From Subtercola endophyticus (GTDB lineage Bacteria > Actinomycetota > Actinomycetes > Actinomycetales > Microbacteriaceae), in the NCBI RefSeq assembly GCF_021044565.1, contig NZ_CP087997.1, positions 682,001 to 746,000 of the forward strand: DNA of 64,000 nt. The letters run 5' to 3'. The notes beneath the pieces were generated by a model. That model was not told where the DNA came from and made no database searches. It saw only the letters and a list, made by a program, of their open reading frames with translations. Position numbers and translations under genes: made by a program. This document shows positions 8,211 to 17,744 of this stretch, one piece after another; position 1 is the stretch's first letter; each line of letters starts with the position of its first letter.

Positions 8211-8912
8211 CTACGCGTTGTAAGCCGGATTCACGGCGAGCAGCATGATGCCGGTCCAGTGGCAGGCGAATGCGATCAGCGTGAGTGCGTGAAAGATCTC
8301 GTGAAAGCCGAACACGCCCGGCAGAGGGTTCGGTCGCTTCAGCCCGTAGCAGAGCGCGCCGATGGTATAGGCGATCCCACCCGCGAGCACCAGCGTCATC
8401 GTGGCCGCATTGGCAGCGAAGATGTCCCCGGTGAAGATCAGGGCCGCGAACCCCATCAGCACATAGAGCGGTGTGTAGAGCCAGCGCGGTGCGTCGATCC
8501 AGAACACGCGGAATCCGATACCGAGCCCGGCGGCGATCCAGACGAGCACGAGCAGCAGAGTGCCCTTCGAGGGCGGCAGGGCGAGCACGGCGATCGGTGT
8601 GTAGGTGCCGGCGATGAGCAAGAAGATGTTCGCGTGATCGATGCGCTTCAAGACGCGCTTGGTCGTCGGCTTCCAATTGAAACGGTGGTAGAGCGCCGAG
8701 TTGCCGAACAGCAGCAGCGAGGTCAGGGCGAAGACCGCGCAACTCCATTTCGCGGCCGGCCCGTCGGCGACGCACACCAGCACGATGCCGGCAGCGATGG
8801 CCAGCGGAAAGGTCACCGCGTGAATCCACCCTCGCCACGTGGGCTTCACTTCGAGGGGAGGGATGTTCTCGCTGGCCTCGAGCAGAGGCAGGGCATCCGG
8901 ATGTTCGGGCAT
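8211..8912 (-). CDS. hemolysin III family (PAQR/TrhA) membrane protein
   Basis: A 233-residue seven-helix membrane protein with the PAQR signatures ALYHRF, RIDHANIFLLIAGTYTP and GFHEIFHALTLIAFACH; the conserved His and Asp residues resemble the metal site of the adiponectin-receptor/ceramidase superfamily. Bacterial TrhA proteins affect membrane lipid homeostasis; haemolysis is a historical label. In M. tuberculosis the homologue Rv1085c also adjoins the prenyltransferase Rv1086. It is divergent from uppS and has a leaderless-type promoter. Confidence 0.93.
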   Translation of the reverse strand: MPEHPDALPLLEASENIPPLEVKPTWRGWIHAVTFPLAIAAGIVLVCVADGPAAKWSCAVFALTSLLLFGNSALYHRFNWKPTTKRVLKRIDHANIFLLIAGTYTPIAVLALPPSKGTLLLVLVWIAAGLGIGFRVFWIDAPRWLYTPLYVLMGFAALIFTGDIFAANAATMTLVLAGGIAYTIGALCYGLKRPNPLPGVFGFHEIFHALTLIAFACHWTGIMLLAVNPAYNA

Positions 8913-8919
8913 GCCCCTA

Positions 8920-8925
8920 ACACTA
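8920..8925 (-). promoter_or_regulatory. -10 box of a leaderless promoter
   Basis: TAGTGT lies 7 nt before the ATG of the hemolysin III gene. Confidence 0.5.
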
Positions 8926-8970
8926 GAGCGCGCCCCGCGCAGCCCGCTGTGAGTTTGGCCGCGCTGACGG

Positions 8971-8976
8971 TAGCGT
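8971..8976 (+). promoter_or_regulatory. -10 box of a leaderless promoter
   Basis: TAGCGT lies 6 nt before the GTG start of the prenyltransferase gene. Confidence 0.5.
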
Positions 8977-8982
8977 AGCTTC

Positions 8983-9768
8983 GTGGCAAACAGGCAGGGC
9001 TCACCGGCACGGGGGTTGCTTTACGGGCTCTACCAGAAGCGATTGCGCCGCGAACTCGAGACCGGGGACATGCCGCATCATGTGGCGATGATCATCGACG
9101 GCAACCGGCGCTGGGCCAAACAGAACTTTCTCGCCACCGCGGCCCACGGGCATCGGGCCGGCGCGGCCAAGGTCGCCGAGTTTCTCGAATGGTGCGACGA
9201 CCTCGGAATCTCGGTCGCAACCCTGTATCTGCTCTCGACCGACAACCTGAAGAGCCGCAGCACCGATGAGCTCACCGAGTTGATCGAGATCATCGCTCAA
9301 TTGGCAGAAGAGCTTGCCACCTACCGCAACTGGCGCATCAAACACGTCGGCAGCAACGACGGGCTGCCGCAGCGACTCGTCGACGCCTTGGCCGCTGCAG
9401 AGGCGAAAACCCTGAACAACACCGGCCTGCACGTGAACCTCGCCGTGGGGTACGGCGGTCGCAGCGAGATAGCAGATGCCGTGCAGAGCATCATCCGCGC
9501 GCACCAGGCCGCGGGCGACTCGCTCGAAGATCTCGCCGCCAACCTCGACGAAGACCTCATCAGCGCGCACCTCTACACCGGAGGGCAGCCCGACCCCGAC
9601 CTGGTCATCCGAACATCCGGTGAGCAGCGGCTCAGCGACTTCATGCTCTGGCAGAGCGCACACAGCGAGTTCTATTTCATGGAGGCGCTCGGCCCCGACA
9701 TTCGCGAGGTCGACTTTCTGCGAGCGCTGCGCGATTATTCTCGCCGTCACCGCAGGTTCGGGTCGTAA
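8983..9768 (+). CDS. uppS: isoprenyl transferase (cis-prenyl diphosphate synthase)
   Basis: A 261-residue member of the undecaprenyl diphosphate synthase family. It has the catalytic Asp in MIIDGNRRWA, HGHRAG, and the C-terminal RTSGEQRLSDFMLWQSAHSEFYF block that binds the homoallylic diphosphate. It condenses isopentenyl diphosphate in cis for lipid carriers of the cell wall. The context next to hemolysin III matches M. tuberculosis Rv1086, a short-chain (Z-farnesyl) enzyme, so product length is uncertain. A second uppS elsewhere in the genome would support the short-chain role. Confidence 0.93.
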   Translation: MANRQGSPARGLLYGLYQKRLRRELETGDMPHHVAMIIDGNRRWAKQNFLATAAHGHRAGAAKVAEFLEWCDDLGISVATLYLLSTDNLKSRSTDELTELIEIIAQLAEELATYRNWRIKHVGSNDGLPQRLVDALAAAEAKTLNNTGLHVNLAVGYGGRSEIADAVQSIIRAHQAAGDSLEDLAANLDEDLISAHLYTGGQPDPDLVIRTSGEQRLSDFMLWQSAHSEFYFMEALGPDIREVDFLRALRDYSRRHRRFGS

Positions 9769-9808
9769 ACTGACCCTTCACCGAAAACTTTCGAAGAAAA
9801 GAGCTGCC

Positions 9809-10042
9809 ATGAAAGTCAAAATTCTCATTGCTGCGGGTTTCGGCGTCGGATATCTGGCCGGCTCGGCGAACGGCCGTCGTCGAATCGCCGAACTCACCAG
9901 CAAGGCGAGCGAAGTGCTGAACGACCCGAAGCTCAAGAAGACCGTCAAAGACACGGCTTCGAAGGTGCGTGAGGGTGCAGAAGAAGCCGCCTCGAAACTG
10001 CGCGAGGGCGCCGAAGACGGCTACAAGAAAGCCACCTCGTAA
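9809..10042 (+). CDS. YtxH-like small glycine-zipper/amphipathic protein
   Basis: 77 residues. The N-terminus is a short hydrophobic glycine-zipper segment (ILIAAGFGVGYLAGSANG); the rest is a Lys/Glu/Ala helix with an internal near-repeat (KVREGAEEAASKLREGAED). It resembles YtxH-type envelope or stress proteins of Gram-positive bacteria. ATG at 9809 has a purine-rich GAAAAGAG upstream. Codon use fits the neighbours and it lies 40 nt after uppS, probably in the same transcript. No function can be assigned. Confidence 0.75.
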   Translation: MKVKILIAAGFGVGYLAGSANGRRRIAELTSKASEVLNDPKLKKTVKDTASKVREGAEEAASKLREGAEDGYKKATS

Positions 10043-10225
10043 CACAGTGTTAACCTTCGGCGGCGTGTTCGTAACCGAACTCGCAGGTGAGCGCCTTACT
10101 GTGAGTCTCATCAGGTATGGCACCTGATCGAAGCGGCCACATAAGTACGTTTCGATACCAACCGGGTCTTGAAAGAGATCAGGGGCCGCTTCGCCGGAAA
10201 GAGATCCGGCGCCGCGTCAGCGGGC
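10043..10225 (+). promoter_or_regulatory. multi-hairpin leader upstream of phoH (candidate cis-regulatory RNA)
   Basis: Non-coding 200 bp with five inverted repeats: CACAGT/ACTGTG (10043-10048 with 10098-10103), ATCAGGT/ACCTGAT with a 5-nt loop (10110-10128), CGAAGCGGCC/GGCCGCTTCG (10129-10138 with 10184-10193), GCCGGA/TCCGGC (10193-10210) and CCGC/GCGG just before the Shine-Dalgarno. ATCAGG recurs at 10178-10183 and could compete with 10110-10115 for CCTGAT at 10123-10128, which would allow two exclusive folds. TACTGT (10097-10102) could be a -10 box. It does not resemble a riboswitch class I know. Confidence 0.5.
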
Positions 10226-10241
10226 CGGGGTTGGAGTACTT

Positions 10242-11582
10242 GTGCCCGATCAGAAAACTCAAAAGTCCGTCACCACCAGCGCAAAACAAGCCGAGCGTAC
10301 CTACGTGTTAGATACCTCGGTTTTGTTGTCTGACCCGAAGGCGATTTTCCGGTTCGCCGAGCATCCCGTGGTCTTGCCGGTCGTGGTCATCTCTGAACTC
10401 GAAGCGAAACGCAACGACCCGGAGATCGGATATTTCGCGCGTCAAGCACTGCGAAACCTCGACGAATTACGCGTGCTGCACGAGCGGCTCGACTTTCCGA
10501 TCTCGGTGGGTGAAGCCGGCGGCAGCCTCCGCGTCGAGCTGAATCACTCGAACATGTCGGTGCTGCCATCGGGACTGCAACTGAACGACAACGACTCGCG
10601 CATTCTGGCGGTGGCGCTCAATCTCTCGAACGACGGGCTCGATGTCACGGTCGTCTCGAAAGACCTGCCGTTGCGCGTCAAGGCGGCGTCCATCGGCCTC
10701 GCAGCCGAAGAGTACCGCGCAGAACTCGCGGTCGACTCCGGATGGACGGGGCTCGACGACATCACACTGAGTGCTGCCGACATGTCCAAGCTCTACGAGC
10801 AGGAGCGACTGGAAACCCCGCTCGTTGAAAAGATGCCGATCAACACGGGCTTGGTCATCCACTCCGACCGAGGATCGGCCCTCGGCCGCGTGACCGGCAA
10901 GCACAGCTTTCAGCTGGTGCGTGGCGACCGCGACGTGTTCGGGCTGCACGGCCGTTCGGCCGAGCAGCGCGTGGCGATCGACATGCTGCTCGACCCCGAG
11001 GTCGGCATCGTCTCGCTGGGGGGTAGGGCCGGTACAGGGAAGTCTGCCATTGCCCTCTGCGCGGGTCTTGAAGCGGTGCTCGAAAAGCAGCAGCACAAGA
11101 AGATCATGGTGTTCCGGCCGCTGTACGCGGTCGGCGGCCAGGAGCTCGGCTTCTTGCCCGGTGACGCTTCGGAGAAGATGAACCCGTGGGCGCAGGCGGT
11201 GTTCGACACGCTCGGCTCGCTGGTGTCGCAGAACGTACTCGACGAGGTGGTTGAGCGGGGCATCCTCGAGGTGTTGCCGCTCACGCACATCCGCGGGCGG
11301 TCGCTGCACGATGCGTTTGTCATCGTCGACGAGGCACAATCGCTCGAGCGTAATGTTCTGCTCACCGTTCTGTCGCGCATCGGACAGAACTCGCGGGTGG
11401 TGCTGACGCACGATGTCGCCCAGCGCGACAACCTGCGCGTCGGCCGGCACGACGGTGTCGCGTCGGTCATCGAGACGCTGAAGGGTCACCCGCTGTTCGG
11501 GCACATCACCCTGACGCGCTCGGAGCGCTCGGCCATCGCCGCCCTCGTCACCGAGATGCTGGAGTCGAACGAGCTGGCCTAG
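10242..11582 (+). CDS. PIN-domain PhoH ATPase (PhoH2 type)
   Basis: A 446-residue fusion. The N-terminal PIN nuclease domain (about 20-150) has the acidic residues in [25 protein letters not shown] and SKDLPLR. The C-terminal PhoH ATPase domain has Walker A GRAGTGKS (about 261) and Walker B VIVDEAQ (about 360). Mycobacterial PhoH2 (Rv1095) is an ATP-dependent RNA helicase and RNase, partnered by a small upstream protein, PhoAT. No convincing PhoAT is visible here; instead a structured leader precedes the gene. GTG start with TTGGAG 5 nt upstream. Confidence 0.95.
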   Translation: MPDQKTQKSVTTSAKQAERTYVLDTSVLLSDPKAIFRFAEHPVVLPVVVISELEAKRNDPEIGYFARQALRNLDELRVLHERLDFPISVGEAGGSLRVELNHSNMSVLPSGLQLNDNDSRILAVALNLSNDGLDVTVVSKDLPLRVKAASIGLAAEEYRAELAVDSGWTGLDDITLSAADMSKLYEQERLETPLVEKMPINTGLVIHSDRGSALGRVTGKHSFQLVRGDRDVFGLHGRSAEQRVAIDMLLDPEVGIVSLGGRAGTGKSAIALCAGLEAVLEKQQHKKIMVFRPLYAVGGQELGFLPGDASEKMNPWAQAVFDTLGSLVSQNVLDEVVERGILEVLPLTHIRGRSLHDAFVIVDEAQSLERNVLLTVLSRIGQNSRVVLTHDVAQRDNLRVGRHDGVASVIETLKGHPLFGHITLTRSERSAIAALVTEMLESNELA

Positions 11583-11588
11583 CTGTGG

Positions 11589-11627
11589 GCCGGCTCGGCG
11601 AGGATGGTGCCTAGCCGGCGAGCCGGC
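11589..11627. terminator. inverted repeat after phoH
   Basis: GCCGGCTCG and CGAGCCGGC form a 9-bp stem between the convergent phoH and prepilin peptidase genes. No T-run follows; it is probably bidirectional. Confidence 0.45.
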
Positions 11628-11635
11628 TCAGAAGC

Positions 11636-12073
11636 TCACACCAGAACGGCCAGCCAGAACCCGGCGAGAAGAAAAGGGCCGAGGGCGATAGTGCGCCGGC
11701 CGTAAGCAGAAGCGACAATCGCCGCGGGTGCGACCAGCAACAGGGTCGACCCCGCGGCGATCGCCAGCAGGGGCGGTGCGTTGGCGCTCGGCAGCAATTC
11801 GAGGCATCCGGCGAGCAGACCGATCAGTTTGACGTCGCCCATGCCGATGGCCCCGAGCAGAGAAAGACAGCTCACCCCGCCCAGCGCGACGAAGCACACG
11901 AGCATCGGTGTCGGCTCGCCTCCTGTCGCCGGCCTCAGCGCCGCTGAAACGGCAAAGGCGATATACCCCGGCAGCAGCAACACATTAGGTAGCCGCCACG
12001 CGGTGAGATCGGTCACCGCCAGGGGAACGCTTATCGCCGCGAGAACAAGAAGAGGGCCGAGCCAGAACAACAT
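11636..12073 (-). CDS. prepilin peptidase (A24 family), short catalytic form
   Basis: 145 residues, almost entirely hydrophobic. It carries both aspartates of the A24 aspartyl protease: VTDLTAWRLPN near the N-terminus and GMGDVKL in the middle. This is the catalytic domain alone, without the N-terminal methyltransferase domain of E. coli GspO or PilD, as is usual in actinobacterial Flp/tad-type systems. It would cleave prepilin leader peptides at the membrane face, but no pilin or tad gene is in the window, so it is an orphan locally. A leaderless promoter precedes the ATG. Confidence 0.88.
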   Translation of the reverse strand: MLFWLGPLLVLAAISVPLAVTDLTAWRLPNVLLLPGYIAFAVSAALRPATGGEPTPMLVCFVALGGVSCLSLLGAIGMGDVKLIGLLAGCLELLPSANAPPLLAIAAGSTLLLVAPAAIVASAYGRRTIALGPFLLAGFWLAVLV

Positions 12074-12079
12074 GGCTCG

Positions 12080-12085
12080 ACCCTA
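12080..12085 (-). promoter_or_regulatory. -10 box of a leaderless promoter
   Basis: TAGGGT lies 6 nt before the ATG of the prepilin peptidase gene. Confidence 0.5.
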
Positions 12086-12140
12086 AATCAACCGCCGAAC
12101 GGCACCCTCGAGTTATGCACAGGTGCCGTTCGGGGCGTGC

Positions 12141-13559
12141 CTACTTCGCCAGCTGCGGCGGCCGCGTCATCGACAGCACGTCGAGCGCGGTGTCGAGCTG
12201 CTCGAGGGTGACCTCGCCGCGATCGACGAAGCCGAGGTCGATCACAGCCTCGCGCACGGTGATGCCCTTAGCCACGGAGTGCTTGGCGATCTTCGCCGCA
12301 GCTTCATAGCCGATGATACGGTTCAGCGGAGTCACGATCGACGGCGACGACTCAGCGAGTGCGAGAGCGCGCGCGAGGTTCGCCTGCAGGCCGTCGACGG
12401 TCTTGTCGGCCAGCAGCACCGACGAGCTCGACAGAAGCCGGATCGACTCCAGCAATGCGGTACCCATCACCGGAATCGCAACGTTCAGCTCGAAGGCGCC
12501 CGAGGCGCCCGACCAGGCGATGGTGGCGTCGTTGCCGATGACGCGCGAGCAGACCTGCAGCACGGCCTCCGGGATGACCGGGTTGACCTTGCCGGGCATG
12601 ATCGACGACCCCGGCTGCAGGTCGGGGATGTGCAGCTCGCCGAGACCCGTGTTCGGGCCCGAGCCCATCCAGCGCAGGTCGTTGCAGATCTTCGTCAGGC
12701 TGACGGCAAGAACGCGCAGCGCGCCGGAGGCCTCGACGAGGGAGTCACGGGCGCCTTGCGCCTCGAAGTGATCGCGGGCCTCGGTGATGGGCAGCTCGGT
12801 CTCGGCCGCGAGCAGCTCGATGACCAGCTGCGGAAAGCCGGCGGGGGTGTTGATGCCGGTGCCGACGGCGGTGCCGCCGAGCGGGACCTCGGCTACGTGC
12901 CGCAGGGTTCCTTCGACGCGCTCGATGCCGAGGCGAACCTGCGAGGCGTAGCCACCGAACTCCTGGCCCAGGGTGACCGGCGTTGCATCCATCAGGTGCG
13001 TACGACCCGACTTCACGGCCGTCTTCCAGAGCTCGGCCTTGACCTCGAGCGCTTCGGCGAGGTGCGTCAGCGAGGGAATGAGGTCGTTGATCAGCGCGCC
13101 GGTGACGGCGACGTGAACGGAGGTGGGAAAAACGTCATTCGACGACTGCGAGGCGTTGACGTGGTCGTTCGGGTGCACCTTCGAGCCGAGGCGGGTCGAC
13201 GCGAGTGACGCCAGCACCTCGTTCATGTTCATGTTCGTCGACGTGCCACTGCCGGTCTGGTAGATGTCGATCGGAAACTGGTCGGCGTACTTTCCTGAGA
13301 TCACGTCGTCGGCCGCGGCGGCGATGGCCGAAGCGATCGGTTCGTCGAGCACGCCGAGCTTCTCGTTCGCCAGCGCTGCGGCCTTCTTGATGCGCGCAAG
13401 AGCGGTGATCTGAGCAGCTTCGAGCACATCGCCCGACACGGGAAAGTTCTCAACAGCACGCTGGGTCTGCGCACCGTAAAGGGCGCTTGCAGGTACCCGC
13501 ACCTCGCCCATCGTGTCGTGTTCGATGCGGTACTCGGTTTCGGGGATGTTCTCCACCAC
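12141..13559 (-). CDS. fumC: class II fumarate hydratase
   Basis: Interconverts fumarate and malate in the TCA cycle as an iron-independent homotetramer. The signature [11 protein letters not shown] is present, with the active-site regions SSNDVFPTS and [16 protein letters not shown]; 472 residues is full length. GTG start at 13559 has GAAAGG 7 nt upstream (a second GTG follows directly). It lies downstream of the carbonic anhydrase gene on the same strand, 53 nt apart. The fumC, DUF4245, xseBA and ispH neighbourhood resembles mycobacteria. Confidence 0.97.
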   Translation of the reverse strand: MVENIPETEYRIEHDTMGEVRVPASALYGAQTQRAVENFPVSGDVLEAAQITALARIKKAAALANEKLGVLDEPIASAIAAAADDVISGKYADQFPIDIYQTGSGTSTNMNMNEVLASLASTRLGSKVHPNDHVNASQSSNDVFPTSVHVAVTGALINDLIPSLTHLAEALEVKAELWKTAVKSGRTHLMDATPVTLGQEFGGYASQVRLGIERVEGTLRHVAEVPLGGTAVGTGINTPAGFPQLVIELLAAETELPITEARDHFEAQGARDSLVEASGALRVLAVSLTKICNDLRWMGSGPNTGLGELHIPDLQPGSSIMPGKVNPVIPEAVLQVCSRVIGNDATIAWSGASGAFELNVAIPVMGTALLESIRLLSSSSVLLADKTVDGLQANLARALALAESSPSIVTPLNRIIGYEAAAKIAKHSVAKGITVREAVIDLGFVDRGEVTLEQLDTALDVLSMTRPPQLAK

Positions 13560-13612
13560 TTCGTGGCCTTTCGTCGGTAGTAAACAGGGCTTTTGTCAGG
13601 GAAACAGGTAGA

Positions 13613-14278
13613 TCAGGGAGTGACGAGCCCGACCGCCATGTCGGGTACAGCGCGGCCCTCGGTCAGGCGATAGTTGGCGCCCACAATGCCGAGGCGGCCC
13701 TCGGCGATGGCCTCGGTGACGATCTCGGAGTTCTGCAGCAGCTCCGCCACGGTGTCTCGCAGGTGATACCTGCCCACCTCGTAGGGGTCGAGATCGCCCG
13801 GCTTGTTCACGCTGCCGGGGTTGCGTGCCTCCGTGACGTCGGCGACCTGCCGGATGGCCGGAATGATCTTGTCGACGAGGTGCGCGATGTGCGGTGGCAG
13901 CGGGGGAGTCTCGGGGTCTTGCGAAGCGATCGCTGCCGCGACGGCACCGCATTCGTCGTGCCCCAGCACCACGATCAGCTGCACGCCGAGCACACTGACG
14001 GCGTACTCGAGGCTGCCGAGCACCGACTCGGAGATGACCTGACCGGCGTTTCGGATGACGAAGAGGTCGCCGAGGCCCTGGTCGAAGATGATCTCGGCAG
14101 CAAGCCGGGAGTCGCTGCAGCCGAAGAGTGCCGCCCGAGGAGCCTGCCCCAGCTCGAGCTGGTGCCGCCGGTCGACGTCTTGGCGCGGGTGTCTCGGTTC
14201 GCCGCGCACGAAGCGCTCGTTTCCGCGCACCATTTCGGCCCACACCGTGGCCGGGGTCTGCTCCTCGGGAATGCTCAC
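13613..14278 (-). CDS. beta-class carbonic anhydrase
   Basis: Hydrates CO2 to bicarbonate. The 221-residue protein has the zinc ligands of the beta class: Cys in ALFGCSDSR, then His and Cys in GHDECGA. The Asp-Arg dyad is in the CSDSR motif. The start is GTG at 14278, whose GTGA overlaps the stop of the upstream DUF4245 gene, so translation is coupled; the longer open frame upstream is out of register with the family N-terminus. Confidence 0.95.
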   Translation of the reverse strand: MSIPEEQTPATVWAEMVRGNERFVRGEPRHPRQDVDRRHQLELGQAPRAALFGCSDSRLAAEIIFDQGLGDLFVIRNAGQVISESVLGSLEYAVSVLGVQLIVVLGHDECGAVAAAIASQDPETPPLPPHIAHLVDKIIPAIRQVADVTEARNPGSVNKPGDLDPYEVGRYHLRDTVAELLQNSEIVTEAIAEGRLGIVGANYRLTEGRAVPDMAVGLVTP

Positions 14279-14979
14279 TGTGACACCTCCGCGGTGGCCG
14301 GCTGCGCCTGGATGTTCGTGGTGATCGCCGAGGCCACCTGATCGAATTCTTCGGTGCTGGCCGTACCCAGCAGCACGTAGGTACTGGCACCCGACTGCGT
14401 GGTGAGGGCGTAGCTGGCGTTGCCCACGTCGTTGGCGGTCTGCCGGTTGTCGTAGACCGTCCATTGGATGCCGTCGATCGTGGTCACGTCTATCGCCGCC
14501 GTGTTGTGCACCTGCTGGGCCACCCAGTCGTCGATGTTGCCGGTACTCGCCGTGCTGACTGCTTGTTCGAGACCGAGATAGGCGCCCGACGGAGTGGTGA
14601 AACCGATGTACCAATACGGAATAGCGGTCGACCCCGAGCCACTGGTGCGAATCTCTGCAGCGTTCGCGCTGTAGGTGGCGGGCAGGTCGGGCGACGCGAC
14701 CGGAACCGGAAACGCGGCCTGTGCGCTCGACGCGACAGATCGGTAGTCGACCGTCTGCAGGTGCGACGTGTTGTCGCGCGGAACGAGCAGCACGATCACG
14801 ATGACCACCGCGACGCAGACGATGAGCGAGAGCCAGAGGTTGTTGATGGTCTTATTGGCTCGGTACTTGCGAGAGTTCTCGGCCTTGCGGGCAGACGTCT
14901 CTTCAGGCGTCTCGGGGCGCCCGAGTTCGGCGACGACGGCGGGCGGCTTCTGCCGTCTCGCACCCAGGCCTTCAGACAT
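14275..14979 (-). CDS. DUF4245 membrane-anchored protein
   Basis: 234 residues: a charged cytoplasmic N-terminus, one transmembrane helix (about 50-70, [19 protein letters not shown]), and a secreted domain. This matches DUF4245, found across actinobacteria (M. tuberculosis Rv1100), usually close to xseB, glpX and fumC. Function unknown. Its ATG overlaps the end of xseB and its stop overlaps the carbonic anhydrase start, so the three form one translationally coupled unit. Confidence 0.88.
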   Translation of the reverse strand: MSEGLGARRQKPPAVVAELGRPETPEETSARKAENSRKYRANKTINNLWLSLIVCVAVVIVIVLLVPRDNTSHLQTVDYRSVASSAQAAFPVPVASPDLPATYSANAAEIRTSGSGSTAIPYWYIGFTTPSGAYLGLEQAVSTASTGNIDDWVAQQVHNTAAIDVTTIDGIQWTVYDNRQTANDVGNASYALTTQSGASTYVLLGTASTEEFDQVASAITTNIQAQPATAEVSQ

Positions 14980-15226
14980 CGCGGCCGTTCGGGCCGGCCC
15001 CGGCGTTCGCTGCGCTCGCGGCGCGAGCCGCGTCGAGCCGGGTCTTCGCGCCGATCAGCCATTCTTCGCAGCGCGCGGCGAGCGCTTCGCCTCGCTCCCA
15101 CAGGCCGAGCGACTGCTCGAGCGTCGCGGCACCACGCTCGAGTTCGGCCACGACACGAACGAGTTCGTCTCTGGCCTCTTCGTAGCTGAGCGAGCCGACT
15201 TCTGGCTCGGTTGGAGTCGTGGGCAT
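14972..15226 (-). CDS. xseB: exodeoxyribonuclease VII small subunit
   Basis: 84 residues with the XseB core [20 protein letters not shown] and [23 protein letters not shown]. It partners XseA to form exonuclease VII, which degrades single-stranded DNA from both ends. It lies 101 nt downstream of xseA yet has its own leaderless-type -10 box, so it may be expressed with the coupled DUF4245 and carbonic anhydrase genes as well as by readthrough from xseA. Confidence 0.95.
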   Translation of the reverse strand: MPTTPTEPEVGSLSYEEARDELVRVVAELERGAATLEQSLGLWERGEALAARCEEWLIGAKTRLDAARAASAANAGAGPNGRDV

Positions 15227-15233
15227 GACTTCG

Positions 15234-15239
15234 ATCCTA
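15234..15239 (-). promoter_or_regulatory. -10 box of a leaderless promoter
   Basis: TAGGAT lies 7 nt before the ATG of xseB, in the xseA-xseB gap. Confidence 0.5.
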
Positions 15240-15327
15240 TCGAAAGCTGGGTGAGAGATTGATGGGGGCCGTAACCTGTGCAGAGTTCTCGGGGCTCAGC
15301 GATTGTGGAAACTGACGGTTGTGAGAA

Positions 15328-16611
15328 CTAACGATTGTGCGAACTGCTGAGCTCTCCTTCTGAGCGCGCCTTCAGGGCACCGCTGGCCAGGGTCACGGTC
15401 AGCTCGGTGCCCTGCGGAGCATCCACGGGCCTCCGCACGATGTGCCCCGAACCCGCGCCCTGCTGCACGATGGCATACCCGCGGTCGAGCGTGCTCTGCG
15501 GCGACAACGCCCGCAGCCGAGCGCTGAGCTCGCTGGTCGTCGTGCCCGCCCGCTCGAGCACCCGGCTCATCAGCTCGACACCGCGCGAAACATACCGGGT
15601 GAGATCTTCGGCGCGCGTATCGACGATCCAGGTCGTGTTCGAGAGCACCGGTCGCGAGCGCACCTGTTCGATGCGGTCGATCTCGTGCCGCACGAACGCG
15701 GTGACCCGCAGGCTCAGCCGTGCCCGGGCCTGCTCGACTTTGTTCAGCTCTTCTGACACGTCAGGAACGACACGCTTGGCCGCGTCGGTGGGGGTGGATG
15801 CCCGCAGGTCTGCCACCTCGTCGAGGAGTGGCCTATCGGCCTCATGCCCGATGGCGCTCACCAGGGGAGTGCGGCACGCCGCCGCGGCCCGAAGCACCGA
15901 CTCGTCGCTGAACCCCATCAGGTTCTGAAAGTCTCCGCCGCCGCGAGCGACGATGATGACGTCGACCTCGGGGTCGTCGTCGAGCGCCGCTAGAGCAGCC
16001 ACGACTTCGCGCGGCACCCGATCGCCCTGCACCGCCGTGTGCACCACCCGGAACGACACCGACGGCCAGCGCAGCTGCGCGTTGCGCAACACGTCTTTCT
16101 CCGCATCGCTGTCTTTGCCGGTGATGAGCCCGATGCGCCCGGGCAGAAACGGTAGGGGCTTCTTGCGCGCCGCGTCGAACAGACCTTCTGAGGCGAGCTG
16201 GCGCCGCAGTCGCTCGAGCCGCTCGAGCATGTCGCCGAGCCCCACGTGTCGCATCTCGAACACCTGCATGGTGAGCGTGCCGCCCTTGAGCCAGTAGTTC
16301 GGCTTCACGAGGGTGAGAACCCGGTCGCCCTGCTTGAGGTCGGCCGGAATCTTGGCGCGCACCGACGACCAGATGTTGAACCCGATGGTCACGTCTTCGG
16401 TGGTGTCTTTGAGTTTGCCGTACACATTGCCGCCGCTGACACCCCACTGGGTGATCTCACCCTCGACCCAGGCGGTGCCCAAGCGGTCGATGTAGGCCTT
16501 GATCCTGCCCGAGAAGTGGGCGACCGGCCAGGGGTTCTCGAAGGTCGGCGGCCCGTCGACGGTACGCTCGGCGACCGCGCCGGCCCGATCGGCACTGCGT
16601 TGATCGGCCAT
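15328..16611 (-). CDS. xseA: exodeoxyribonuclease VII large subunit
   Basis: Catalytic subunit of exonuclease VII. The 427-residue protein has an N-terminal OB-fold (WVEGEITQW, about 60-140) and the XseA catalytic core with [21 protein letters not shown] and [27 protein letters not shown]. The ATG at 16611 is preceded by AGGAGG at good spacing; the open frame extends further upstream but without a better start. Divergent from ispH, with only about 30 bp between the starts. Confidence 0.97.
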   Translation of the reverse strand: MADQRSADRAGAVAERTVDGPPTFENPWPVAHFSGRIKAYIDRLGTAWVEGEITQWGVSGGNVYGKLKDTTEDVTIGFNIWSSVRAKIPADLKQGDRVLTLVKPNYWLKGGTLTMQVFEMRHVGLGDMLERLERLRRQLASEGLFDAARKKPLPFLPGRIGLITGKDSDAEKDVLRNAQLRWPSVSFRVVHTAVQGDRVPREVVAALAALDDDPEVDVIIVARGGGDFQNLMGFSDESVLRAAAACRTPLVSAIGHEADRPLLDEVADLRASTPTDAAKRVVPDVSEELNKVEQARARLSLRVTAFVRHEIDRIEQVRSRPVLSNTTWIVDTRAEDLTRYVSRGVELMSRVLERAGTTTSELSARLRALSPQSTLDRGYAIVQQGAGSGHIVRRPVDAPQGTELTVTLASGALKARSEGELSSSHNR

Positions 16612-16629
16612 GGCCGTACCTCCTGCCCG

Positions 16630-16635
16630 TAGAAT
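16630..16635 (+). promoter_or_regulatory. -10 box of a leaderless promoter
   Basis: TAGAAT lies 7 nt before the GTG at 16643 and supports that codon as the ispH start. Confidence 0.5.
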
Positions 16636-16642
16636 CGAAAGA

Positions 16643-17701
16643 GTGAGCGACACAACCATCAGCCTGCCCATGCCGAGAATGCCCGGCGTTCGCAACAGGC
16701 TAAAGGATACCCCCGTCATCGGCGCCAAGCGGGTGCTGCTGGCGGCGCCCCGCGGCTATTGCGCGGGGGTCGACAGGGCCGTCGTCGCGGTCGAGAAGGC
16801 CCTCGAGCGGTATGGCGCACCGGTCTATGTGCGTAAACAGATTGTGCATAACAAGCACGTCGTCGCAACTCTGGAGAAAGCCGGCGCCATCTTCGTCGAG
16901 GAGGTCGACGAAGTGCCCCTTGGCTCGCACGTCGTCTTCAGCGCACACGGCGTTTCGCCCGCTGTCGTACAGGGTGCGGCCGACCGCAATCTGCAGGCCA
17001 TCGACGCCACGTGCCCGCTCGTCACGAAGGTGCACCGCGAGGCCGTGCGGTTCGCACGCGACGACTTCGAGATTCTGCTGATCGGCCACGAAGGCCACGA
17101 AGAGGTCGAAGGCACGGCCGGCGAGGCGCCCGAGCACACCACGCTCGTCGGCAGCCCCGACGAGGCCGACACCATCGTGGTGCGCGACCCCGACAAGGTC
17201 GTCTGGCTCTCGCAGACCACCCTGAGCGTCGACGAGACCATGGAGACCGTTCGGCGCCTGCGCGCACGCTTTCCGAACCTGCAAGACCCGCCGAGCGACG
17301 ACATCTGCTACGCCACCCAGAACCGCCAGGTCGCCATCAAGAAGGTCGCGAAAGACAGCGACCTGGTCATCGTGGTGGGGTCGGCGAACTCGTCCAACTC
17401 GGTGCGGCTGGTCGAGGTGGCGCTCGAGTACGGGGCGAAGGCCGCCTACCGGGTCGACTATGCGCACGAGGTCAAACAGGAGTGGCTCGACGGTGTCAAC
17501 ACGGTCGGCGTGACATCCGGAGCATCCGTACCCGAAGTGCTCGTGCAAGAGCTGCTCGACGACCTCGCGGGCGCCGGTTACGGCGACATTGAGACGGTGC
17601 AGACGGCCGAAGAAGACCTGATCTTCTCGCTGCCGAAAGAGCTGCGCCACGACCCGTCGGGTAACACGGATGCCCGTGCCATCGGCGGTCGACGCATGTG
17701 A
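16643..17701 (+). CDS. ispH: 4-hydroxy-3-methylbut-2-enyl diphosphate reductase
   Basis: Last enzyme of the MEP isoprenoid pathway; reduces HMBPP to IPP and DMAPP on a [4Fe-4S] cluster. The three cluster cysteines are in [21 protein letters not shown] and [22 protein letters not shown] binds the diphosphate. The start GTG 16643 follows a TAGAAT box and gives the usual N-terminal extension; an in-frame ATG at 16610 is less likely. It supplies precursors to the prenyltransferase at 8983. Confidence 0.96.
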   Translation: MSDTTISLPMPRMPGVRNRLKDTPVIGAKRVLLAAPRGYCAGVDRAVVAVEKALERYGAPVYVRKQIVHNKHVVATLEKAGAIFVEEVDEVPLGSHVVFSAHGVSPAVVQGAADRNLQAIDATCPLVTKVHREAVRFARDDFEILLIGHEGHEEVEGTAGEAPEHTTLVGSPDEADTIVVRDPDKVVWLSQTTLSVDETMETVRRLRARFPNLQDPPSDDICYATQNRQVAIKKVAKDSDLVIVVGSANSSNSVRLVEVALEYGAKAAYRVDYAHEVKQEWLDGVNTVGVTSGASVPEVLVQELLDDLAGAGYGDIETVQTAEEDLIFSLPKELRHDPSGNTDARAIGGRRM

Positions 17702-17744
17702 GTTCACTCACGTAGGGTGAAGAGTGACGACAAGGAGATCGCTC

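Noticed and set aside
10129..10193. H-type pseudoknot in the phoH leader joining CCTGAT (10123-10128) to ATCAGG (10178-10183) while the 10-bp stem is formed
   Set aside because: The two helices would need zero-length connecting loops, which is sterically unlikely; exclusive alternative folds are the simpler reading.
10117..10311. 64-codon ORF overlapping the start of phoH, considered as a PhoAT-like antitoxin
   Set aside because: It lies across the hairpins, has no ribosome site, is Arg/Pro-rich, and overlaps phoH by 70 nt in another frame.
12123..13208. 361-codon plus-strand ORF
   Set aside because: Antisense shadow of fumC.
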